Assembly: GCA_031278665.1 (NCBI GenBank)
Contig: JAITKC010000056.1
Coordinates: 1-5,845, forward strand
Source: Bifidobacteriaceae bacterium
GTDB taxonomy: Bacteria > Actinomycetota > Actinomycetes > Actinomycetales > WQXJ01
DNA: 5,845 nt
Direction: 5' to 3'
A program made the position numbers and the translations under genes. The notes beneath the pieces are model-generated. The model made no database searches, was not told where the DNA came from, and saw nothing but the letters and a program-made list of their open reading frames with translations. Positions 1 through 5,845 of the stretch are shown here, piece after piece. Each line of letters begins with the position of its first letter. The stretch's first letter is position 1.

Positions 1-1
1 A

Positions 2-247
2 TTGATCGGTCTCATACGATCCGGCCGGGCAAGCCCCGGCCGGACCGGGCAGGGCTGTCAGGCCGCGCGGCAGTTGCGGGGTGACGCAGGCGCCCGGCGC
101 CGGCTGGGTCGCCCCGGACGCCGTCCGACTCATCGCGGTGACCGTCAGATCGTAGGACGCCACCCCGTCGGCCGGCGCCACCCCCGCCCCCCGTTCGCGG
201 TTGCCCCGCCGGGACGAAGGCCCCCCCGGGGCCCGCGCGGCGGCGGC
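2..247 (-). repeat. Ig-like unit B3 (partial, runs off the window)
   Basis: Residues 1867-1948. After a poorly matching linker (about 247-170), it shows SYDLTVTAMS and ATQPAPGACV, aligning with the Y-x-LT-x-TA and PVPGA-x-V strands of B2. The start of a third A-B pair is therefore likely. Unlike B1 and B2 it has two Cys (codons 86-88 and 29-31, CX18C). The linker is where a frame disturbance is suspected; downstream the phase is again that of the main frame. Confidence 0.6.
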
Positions 248-3200
248 GAAGGCGACCGGGCCGGGGCCGACGGCGAAATCGCCGCCCGGGGCGGCGACCC
301 GGCCGGAGACTGGGAACGTGCCGGCGAAACCGGACACGATCGGGGCGTAGGCCATCCCGGGCGTGTAGACGCCGTCTTTGCGACAGCGGTCGGGGACTTC
401 GACCAGATCGTCGGCGCAGCTGACGACTGTGACCGTCTTGGCCGTCGGCGGCGACGACCCGTCGGCGAACACCGGCGCGGCGGCGCCCGGCGGCAAGGCG
501 AAGACGACTTTGGCGCCGGGCACGGGGTTGCCGTAGCGGTCCTGGACCACCACCCGCGCCCATGATCGCGAAGTCAGGTCGTTGGCCACCGCCGGCCGGA
601 AGGTCTCGAAGGCGGCGGCGGTGCGGGCGGCGTCGGGCGGCCCGGCCTCGAAGCGCGCGCCCTTGACCGTCTGGGCGGCGACCGGTTCCCTCTGCGGCCC
701 GCCGACGGCTTGGCGGACGCCGCCGACGTCGATGAAGGCCCTGACCCAAACCCAGCCGGCGCGGTTGTCGGGGGCCGCGAAGTCGAAGTCGGCGCCGCCG
801 TCCGGCCCGGACCGGCCGGCGTCGACCGGCGTCCACAGGCCGGGCCCGGGGCCGGCGTTGGTACCGGTCGTCCACTCGAAGCGCACCGGCACGCCGGCCA
901 CCGGCCGGCCGGCGGCGTCCCGGACCACCACGCGGGCGCTGTGCCGGTCGGTCCCGCCGACTCGCTTGACCTCCCCGGCGGTCGGGATGGTCAACTCCGA
1001 GTCGGCCCCGACGGCATCGGCCCCGGGCGATCTAAAACGGACTGTGAAAGGCGCTTGGACGTCCACCCAGGCGCCGTCGTCGAGGACTTGGACGCGGCCG
1101 GTGAACTGGCCGGGCGTGGCCGAGGCGAGCCGCCAGACATGCCGGCCGAAGTCGGCGGCGCCGGGCTGGCCGGTTGTGCCGTCAAGCGTCCCGCCGATCA
1201 CTTTGACGGCCGGGTCGAGCCCGGCCAGGCGGACCCGGGCGCCGGGGACCGGCAGTCCGGCCGACGAGCGGGCGGTCAGCGTCAACTCGTAGGCGTCGCC
1301 GCCCTGGCCGCTGTCCGGCAGCCAGACGCCGTCGCCGCCGGCCGGGTCGGCCGTGTTCGGGCTGATCGCCCAGTTAGACCGGGCGGGGTCGGCCGGGCCG
1401 GCGGTGAAGGAGACGGCTTTCGGCGAGCCGTCGACGCCGGTTCCGCCGCTGACGGCCGAAACGGCGAAAGTGCCCGGTTCCTCGGAGGTGAACTCGACGT
1501 TGGCCAGCCCGGTTTGGAAGACGCCGTTGGCCCGGCACCAGTCCGGCGCCCCGGTTTGGCGGTCCGGGTCGCAGGTCGTCACCGTCGCCGATGCCGCCGT
1601 CCCGCCTTTGACGTTCGGCCCCGGCACGTTGGGCGCGCCTTGGTCGATTTTCAAGGTCACCTGGCGCCCGCCCAGCGGGTTGCCGAAGCGGTCGCGCAAG
1701 ACCACCCGGCCGTAATGGGAGGCCGCGCCGTCGGCTAAGACCAGGTTTTGCGAGACCTCGAAATCCGACCTGGCCGGGTCGACCGGCCCCGGCTCGAAGA
1801 CCAGGTCGACCGGACTGCCGAGGGCCAGCCCTCGGCCGGCGTAGTAGGCGCAGCCGCGCCAGTGGCGGGCCTCGGTCGAGGCGAACGGGACTTCGGCGAC
1901 GCCGTCCGGGCCGGTCAGCGCCGAGGCGAATTGAGTGGCGGCGTCCGGGGTTTGGGCGCAGATTCCCTTCGCCGGGTCGCCGCCGGCGAAGAAGCGGAAT
2001 TGGATCGGCAGGCCGGCTTGTTCGACTTCGTTGCCGGCGGCGTCGCGCAGGCGCGCCCGCACCTGGTAGGTGGCGCCGGGCGCGCCCGCCTGGAGCGGGC
2101 CGGCCGGACTGGCCGAGATCGCCGAGCGGGCCGGCGCGATAGGGCCGGCGACGAATTGGACCGCCGCCGGCGCGTCCCGTTCGATTGGCGTCCAGGCGGT
2201 CTGGCCCGGCCCGCGGGCGGCGGCGGAGACCTTATAGGTCCCCGCCCGGGTGGCGGTGACCGCCAATTCTGCGACCCCGGCGGCGTCGACCGGACGGTCG
2301 GTTGGCCCGGCGGCGGCGAGTCCGGGCGGCAAGTCGAAGCGGACTTCGCCGCCGGCCACCGGGTTGCCGTGGGCGTCTAAGACGTGGGCTCGCGCCACCG
2401 CCTCGGCCTTGCCGTCGGCCACGGCGGTGACGCCGGGCGACTCCAGGTAGGCGACGCCGGCGGCGACCGGCCCGGCCGCGAAGACGATCGTGGCCGGGCC
2501 CGGCTTGATCGCGACGGCCCCGGTCAACGCCCTGACCTGGTAGGCGCCGGCGCGGGTGGTCGCGAAGGTGACCGTCACCTGCCCGGCCGCGTTCGTCTGG
2601 TAGGGGCCGGGCTGAACAATCGAGACGTCGCCGGGGACCTCGAACGAGACGTCGTCGCCGGACACCGGCCGGTCGGCGGCATCGCGCAACGTCACGACCC
2701 CCTCCCAGGAGTCGATGCCGTCGGCCACCACCGCCGGGTGGGCGGCGGCAAGGGCGGTGGTCGGGGCGACCCGCCAACTCGAGCGCGCGGCGTCCGGCGC
2801 GCCCAAACCGAACTCCAGTTCGGCTGACCCCACCGTCACCCCGCCTAGTTTGGCGGTGACCTTGACAGTTTCGCCGCCCGGCTTGGCGTCGACGATCTGC
2901 ACGCGCGCCAGCCCCAGGGCCGAGGAGTCGACTGTCCGGCTTTGGCCGCCGGCGCCGACTATAGTGGCCGACCCGTCGACTGTGAAAGTCACCGGCTGGC
3001 CTGGGACCGGGTTGCCGCCGACGGCCGCGTCGAGAACTGTCACCTCGGCGAAATGGGCGTCCTTGCCGTCGGCCGCCACCCGCGCGCCAGCCGACGAGGC
3101 GAACACCGAGGCGCCCGGAACGGCCGGCCCGGCGACGAAGCGGGCGGTCAGCGGCGAGCCGACGGCCCCAGACGGCACGGCCGCCTCAACCTCGTAGAGG

Positions 3201-5845
3201 CCGGCCGCGGACACCGTCCAGTCGGGCCAAACCGCCACCCCGGCGGTCGAGTTGACGGTCTCGGAGCCGGCCCAAGACGACGCGCCGACTAGCCGCCAGC
3301 GGAAGGTCACCGGCGCCGACTGGTCGGTGTAGGGATTGCCGGAGGCGTCTAATAGTTCGACTGTCGGGCGGTGGAACTCGGTTCGCACGGTCTTCGGCGT
3401 TGACGCCGTCGGGATTGAGAAGACCGAACGGCCGGGAGACAAGTCGGCGTTGACGAAGACCGCCTCGACCGGGCCGCCGCCGGTGATCGGCTGGCCGGCC
3501 AAGGCGGCGGCGACCGGGTAGGCGCCTTTGACGCCGGACACCAAGACCAGGCGGGCCTGGCCGGTGGCGTCGGCGTCGACCACGACGTTGGCCGGCCCGG
3601 CCACAGTCGAGGCCCCGACCAGGGCGGTCACATCGGCCGGAATGGCGAACGAGACCGCCGCGCCGGGGACCGGGTTGGACTGGGCGTCGCGGACGACGGC
3701 CCTGACCGTCTGGCGCTCGGCCTGGTCGGCTTTGGCCGGCCCGCCGTCGGGGCCGACCAGCGCTGACGTGGCGGGGTCGGGCGGACCCGGTTGAAAGTTC
3801 GCCGGCGCGGTTTTGTCGCCGCCGCCGGCCGAGCCCAGGGCGATCTGGTCGCCGCCCAGTTCGACGGTCACGTCGAAGGCGCCGGCCTTAGTCGAGGTCA
3901 AGTCGAAGACGGCGACGCCGGATTGGCCGGCCACCGGCCCGGAGGTGACCGGCGCCTCGCGGACGGCGCCGGTGGCCGGATCGGTCACTTTGATCAGCGC
4001 CCCGACCCTGTTCAGCGGGTGGCCCTGGGCGCCGCGCAGGTTGACCGTGACCCGGTAGGAGTCGCGGCCGTCGGCCCTGGCCGGGTCGCCTTTATTGGCC
4101 GGGTCGCGGACCACGGTGAACCAGGACTTGCCGGGCGCGGCGCCGTCGGCCGCGAAAGTGACGTTCTTGGGGCCCGTCTGGTCCGCCCCGACCAGGCCGA
4201 CGACCGGGAAGACGCCGTCGAATTCGGAGACGATCTCGGCTGTCAGGTAGCCGTCCGGGCCGGATTTGCCGGTCAACTCGCGCCCACCGGACTGAAGCGG
4301 CGCGAAGACCGGCGCGTCGCCGCCGGCCGTCAGTTTGAAGCCGAGCGTCTGGCCGGCGATCGGATTGCCGGTGGCGTCCTGGGCTTTCAGACGCGCCCAC
4401 AACGGGTGGACGCCGGTCGCCAGGGCGGTTGTGTCCTGCACTGCGAACGAGGCCAGGGTTTTGGCCGGATCGAACGGGCCGGCCACGAACCGGGCCGAGG
4501 CCGGCGAGCCGTCCACCGGCTGGCCGCCGACTTCGGCCCGCACCACGAAATCGGCCACCGCCGGCGAATCGAATTCGACCGCCGCCAGCCCTAAATTGTC
4601 GGCTATTTCGGCGCTTTGGGTCAGGTGCGCGTCATCGGGCCCGTAACGGAACAGCACCACCGCCCCCGGCGCCGGGTTGCCGTGGGCGTCGCGGGCCCGG
4701 ACTTCGGCCCGGTGGCGCTGGGCGCCGTCGGCCACTTTGGTGGCGCCGCCGGCCGCCGTCGGCACCGTCAGGACGGATTTGGCCGATGCCGCCGGCCCGG
4801 CCGTGAAATTCAGTTTGACCAGGCCGCTGGTCGCCAAAGTCGCCGTCTCGACGGCGTTCTTGACCGTCGAGATGTCGTTGCCCAGGACTTTGGCGCTGAC
4901 TTGGTGGACGCCGGCCAGCGTCGAACTGTAAGTCAGCGCGGCGTAGCCGTCGACGATCGGCGCGGCCGCGGGCGCCGCCGGCCCGCCCGTCGTCCGGACG
5001 CCGCCGACTGTCGCGACCAGACCGGTCGGCACGCTGAAGACGACTTCGCCGCCGGACACGCCGTTGCCGCCCGAGTCGACCACCCGGGCTTTGACCTCGG
5101 CGCCGGTCGCGCCGTCGGCCGGGGTCGAGCCGTCCGGCTGTATCAGCCAGGAGTTGGCGGCGGCCGGTTGGCCGGCTTTGAACCGCAGGGTCGCCGGCGC
5201 CGGTTTGACGTCCTCCCACCGCCCGGCGGCGGTCTGAACTTGGACTGTCACGGTGAAAGAGCCGGCCGTGGCCGAATAGAGGTCCCAGCTATAGGCGCCG
5301 TAATTGGCCGAACCCGGCTGGCCGGTGGTCCCTTCCAAGCCGCCGGCGGCGATCGCCACCTTCGAGCGGTCCAGTCCGACTAGCCGGACTGACGCCTCCG
5401 GCACCGCGATGCCGCTGGCGGAGACGATCTGCGCGGTCAGCCGGTAGGAGTCGGCCTGCTCGCCGGTCGCCTCGACCGCGACCGCGGCCGAGGCGGCGGT
5501 GTCCGGGTTGAGGGTGTAGGCGGACTTGCCGCTGTCCGGGGCGCCGGCGGCGAAGGAGACCGGTTTCGGCGCGCCGGCCGCCGCCTGGCCGCCGATTTTC
5601 GCGTCGACCTGGAACGACCCCGGTTCGCGCGAGGTGATTTCGACTTGGGCCCGGCCGGCCTGGTCGCACCAGGCCGGCGGCGACGGCGCCGCCGGATCGC
5701 AGGACTTGACGATCCCGTCGGCTGGGACCAGGTTCGGGCCGGGCACCCCGGCCGCGCCGGGATCGACGCTGAAGACGACTTCGGCCCCGGGGACCGGGTT
5801 GCCGTTGGCGTCGGACACCACCACCCAGGCCGAATGGCTGGCCTG
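2..5845 (-). CDS. Giant multi-domain Ig-like (Big_1/invasin-type) repeat surface protein, internal fragment
   Basis: One frame is open from 5845 to 2 with no stop, giving about 1948 residues; neither the start nor the stop codon is in the window. The translation is a tandem series of about 17 Ig-like units, most with the Big_1 signature: ADG, then V-x-D-A-x-GNPVPG-x-x-V-x-F, then an A-G-x-Y-x-V-x-A strand and an F-x-AGP-x-x-PARS linker. In known families such domains form rigid extracellular stalks of adhesins and cell-wall proteins, so a surface-exposed adhesive or spacer role is inferred. Supporting this are Cys only in closely spaced pairs (10 in all), few Lys, and many Ala, Gly, Val, Pro, Thr and Asp. 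No signal peptide, transmembrane segment, LPXTG motif, enzyme domain or binding head is visible, so the ligand is unknown. Codon usage is strongly C/G-ending, except that Lys prefers AAA. A local frame disturbance is suspected near 181-227. The frame choice is confirmed by GNPV-type motifs recurring every 105-135 residues along its whole length. Confidence 0.92.
248..649 (-). repeat. Ig-like unit A3 (Cys-loop type)
   Basis: Residues 1733-1866. It has SWARVVVQDRYGNPVPGAKV, FALPPGAAAPVFADG and TVTVVSCADDLVEVPDRC (codons 416-418 and 383-385, CX10C), followed by KDGVYTPG, GTFPVSGRV and the closing VAFAAAA. The Cys loop sits at the same place as in A1 and A2, but the loop residues differ. It contains one of the two in-frame Met codons (353-355). 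Confidence 0.8.
650..1033 (-). repeat. Big_1 Ig-like unit C2
   Basis: Residues 1605-1732. It begins SELTIPTAGEVKRVGGTDRH, followed by SARVVVRDAAGRPVAGVPVR and FEWTTG, a Gly/Pro-rich loop (NAGPGPGLWTPVDAG) and GWVWVRAFIDVGGVRQAV, closing GARFEAGPPDAARTAA. Although it occupies the position of C1, its opening matches unit D and unit H better than C1. Confidence 0.76.
1034..1405 (-). repeat. Ig-like unit B2 (partner of A2)
   Basis: Residues 1481-1604, 124 residues, the same length as B1. It has DAYELTLTARSSAGLPVPGA, RVRLAGLD, GTLDGTTGQPGAADFG, W-x-LASAT-x-G-x-FTGRVQV, G-A-W-V-D-V and the closing FTVRFRSPG. The order and spacing copy B1 closely, which establishes the A-B pair as a repeated two-domain module. 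Confidence 0.82.
1406..1795 (-). repeat. Ig-like unit A2 (Cys-loop type)
   Basis: Residues 1351-1480, a complete A unit of 130 residues. It has VLADGAASHYGRVVLRDRFG, NPLGGRQVTLKI, VPGPNVKGGTAASA and TTCDPDRQTGAPDWC (codons 1571-1573 and 1535-1537, CX11C). It closes VEFTSEEPGTFAVSAVSGG and KAVSFTAGPADPARS. VPGPN, the C-D-P loop and the E-P-G-x-F strand align directly with A1. A TTA codon sits at 1736-1738. Confidence 0.82.
1796..2152 (-). repeat. Ig-like unit L with a widely spaced Cys pair
   Basis: Residues 1232-1350. It has ATYQVRARLRDAAGNEVEQA, IQFRFFAGGDPAKGICAQTP and GVAEVPFASTEARHWRGCAY, closing VDLVFEPGPVDPARS. The two Cys (codons at 1958-1960 and 1850-1852) are 36 residues apart, a different geometry from the A units; they would bridge the two halves of the domain if oxidised (inference). 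The YQVRARLRDA start resembles the B units, and the core is GNEV rather than GNPV. Confidence 0.75.
2153..2479 (-). repeat. Big_1 Ig-like unit K
   Basis: Residues 1123-1231. It has VTAVADGKAEAVARAHVLDA, HGNPVAGGEVRFDLPPG and GVAELAVTATRAGTYKVSAA, closing AAVQFVAGPIAPARS. It is a full Big_1 match. A TTA leucine codon lies at 2378-2380, just before the HGNPV core. Confidence 0.82.
2480..2809 (-). repeat. Big_1 Ig-like unit J
   Basis: Residues 1013-1122. It has VVADGIDSWEGVVTLRDAAD, RPVSGDDVSFEVPGDVSIV and QTNAAGQVTVTFATTRAGAY, closing TIVFAAGP. The second half is the closest of all units to the textbook Big_1 pattern (T-x-x-A-G-x-V-T-V-T-F-x-T-T-x-A-G-x-Y). Confidence 0.82.
2810..3136 (-). repeat. 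Big_1 Ig-like unit I
   Basis: Residues 904-1012. It has SAGARVAADGKDAHFAEVTV, then LDAAVGGNPVPGQPVTFTVD, then LGLARVQIVDAKPGGETVKV, and closes SAELEFGLGAPDAARS. The core contains two extra residues before GNPVPG. No Cys. Confidence 0.78.
3137..3454 (-). repeat. Ig-like unit H (atypical, Trp-rich)
   Basis: Residues 798-903. It opens GRSVFSIPTASTPKTVRTEF and has the core VELLDASGNPYTDQSAPVTF, then a Trp-containing stretch (FRWRLVGASSWAG, VAVWPDWTVSAAGLYEVEA) not found in its neighbours. It lacks the A-x-ADG start. The length (106) and the S-x-F-S-I-P-T-A opening match unit D. The adjacent CTA-TTA leucine codons (3350-3355) are unusual for this gene. Confidence 0.7.
3455..3793 (-). repeat. Big_1 Ig-like unit G
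   Basis: Residues 685-797. Landmarks are TVRAVVRDAQSNPVPGAAVS, FAIPADVTALVGASTVAG, ATGQARLVLVSGVKGAYPVA and the closing EAVFVNADLSPGRS. It is a clear Big_1 match; the core reads SNPVPG rather than GNPVPG. Confidence 0.78.
3794..4153 (-). repeat. Ig-like unit F (divergent Big_1)
   Basis: Residues 565-684. It starts GKSWFTVVRDPANKGDPARA with DGRDSYRVTVNLRGAQGHPL in place of the usual D-A-x-GNPV core. Its second half, GVAVFDLTSTKAGAFDVTVE, is typical. A Gly/Ala-rich run (LGSAGGGDKTAPA) precedes the closing NFQPGPPDPATS and may act as a flexible hinge. The opening ADGRDSYRVTV also resembles the B units. Confidence 0.72.
4154..4486 (-). repeat. Big_1 Ig-like unit E
   Basis: Residues 454-564. Landmarks are LWARLKAQDATGNPIAGQTL, FKLTAGGDAPVFAPLQSGG, KSGPDGYLTAEIVSEFDGVF and the closing KNVTFAADGAAPGKS. 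It matches the Big_1 pattern throughout and has no Cys. Confidence 0.78.
4487..4804 (-). repeat. Big_1 Ig-like unit D
   Basis: Residues 348-453, 106 residues. It starts SVLTVPTAAGG, followed by KVADGAQRHRAEVRARDA and HGNPAPGAVVLFRYG, and closes ASARFVAGPFDPAK. The S-x-L-T-V-P-T-A opening is shared with unit H (SVFSIPTA) and the unit at 1033-650 (SELTIPTA), suggesting these three derive from one ancestor. It carries one of the four rare TTA leucine codons (4592-4594). Confidence 0.78.
4805..5179 (-). repeat. Big_1 Ig-like unit C1
   Basis: Residues 223-347. Landmarks are PAAANSWLIQPDGSTPADG, VKARVVDSGGNGVSGGEVVF, a low-complexity Pro/Ala stretch, YAALTYSSTLAGVHQVSAKV and the closing NFTAGPAASAKS linker. 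It contains no Cys. A stretch before the linker (NDISTVKNAVETATLATS) is longer than in the other units and may be an extra loop. Confidence 0.75.
5180..5551 (-). repeat. Ig-like unit B1 (non-Big_1 partner domain)
   Basis: Residues 99-222, 124 residues long. It lacks the GNPVPG core. Instead it has DSYRLTAQIVSASGIAVPEA, then SVRLVGLD, then GLEGTTGQPGSANYG, W-x-LYSAT-x-G-x-FTVTVQV and G-x-W-x-DV before the closing TLRFKAG. B2 has exactly the same length and the same landmarks in order. The fold is presumably also a beta-sandwich, because the YxLTaq and FTvtVqV strands fall where Big_1 strands do, but I do not recognise a named family. Confidence 0.75.
5552..5845 (-). repeat. Ig-like unit A1 (partial, Cys-loop type)
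   Basis: Window residues 1-98; its N-terminal part is off the edge. It opens with SAWVVVSDANGNPVPGAEVV, the Big_1 core. It then has an extended insert with NLVPADGIVKSC and a second Cys after ten residues (codons at 5699-5701 and 5666-5668), and ends KPVSFAAG. It shares the C-D-P-x(n)-W-C loop with unit A2 and a similar loop with A3, so these three form a subfamily. The two Cys are probably disulfide-bonded outside the cell (inference). Confidence 0.8.

Noticed and set aside
12..875. Minus-strand ATG-started frame of 287 codons ending in a stop at 12-14
   Set aside because: For most of its length it is out of phase with the Ig-like frame and reads as Arg-rich noise. Only about 190-222 looks sensible in this phase, which is used as evidence for the frame disturbance rather than as a separate gene.
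2..4806. Long plus-strand open frames, for example 2-565, 582-1292, 710-1738, 1748-2380 and 3791-4594
   Set aside because: Their translations are Arg/Gly/Pro-rich with no recognisable domain, they overlap each other in different frames, and they lie opposite a continuous minus-strand frame full of Big_1 motifs. High GC content makes such antisense frames expected.
2232..5669. Other minus-strand ATG-started frames (2232-2777, 4092-4400, 4632-5219, 5289-5669)
   Set aside because: Each overlaps the main frame in another phase and encodes only Arg/Gly/Pro-rich sequence; none has a domain motif.
1..5845. CRISPR array or noncoding tandem repeat suggested by recurring GGCCGG/GCCGGC words
   Set aside because: The recurring words are not evenly spaced with unique spacers; they fall at codon positions for Ala, Gly and Pro and at the recurring domain linkers, so coding explains them.
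1..5845. Promoter, ribosome binding site, terminator, tRNA or riboswitch inside the window
   Set aside because: No intergenic gap exists: the minus-strand frame covers every base but one. Short palindromic GC words are abundant throughout and none is followed by a T-run in a plausible setting.

Overview
The window is a very GC-rich stretch (roughly 70-75% G+C by eye). One minus-strand reading frame with no stop codon runs across all of it, with codons occupying positions 5845-5843 down to 4-2. Both ends of the gene lie outside the window. The readable part is about 1948 residues, so the intact protein is larger than that. Base composition, strong C/G bias at third codon positions and the multi-Ig surface-protein architecture suggest an actinobacterium (Actinomycetota). 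The genus cannot be read from this sequence.

Translated, the frame is a string of about 17 tandem immunoglobulin-like units of roughly 105-135 residues each. Most fit the bacterial Ig-like group 1 (Big_1, invasin/intimin-type) pattern: an ADG-containing start, a central strand ending in V-x-D/RDA-x-GNPVPG-x-x-V-x-F, then a G-x-A-x-V-x-F and A-G-x-Y/F-x-V-x-A half, and a closing F-x-AGP-x-x-PA-R/K-S linker. This is the design of a long extracellular stalk or adhesin. No signal peptide, sorting motif or ligand-binding head is in view, because both termini are missing.

Layout, following the protein from N to C (high to low coordinates): a partial A unit with a short Cys loop (5845-5552), a B unit of a different type (5551-5180), ten Ig-like units C1 and D to L (5179-1796), then a second A-B pair (1795-1034), a further Ig unit (1033-650), a third A unit (649-248) and the start of a third B unit (247-2). 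The A-B pair is therefore a super-repeat. Cysteines are confined to the A units, unit L and the last B unit, always in pairs. Methionine is almost absent: two in-frame ATG codons, both within 360 bases of the low-coordinate end.

The plus-strand open frames and the short minus-strand ATG frames are shadows of this gene. I see no RNA gene, mobile element, CRISPR array, promoter or terminator. The points most worth checking are the A-B super-repeat with its conserved CX10-11C loop, a likely pair of compensating frame errors (or slippage tract) at 181-227, and the near absence of methionine.
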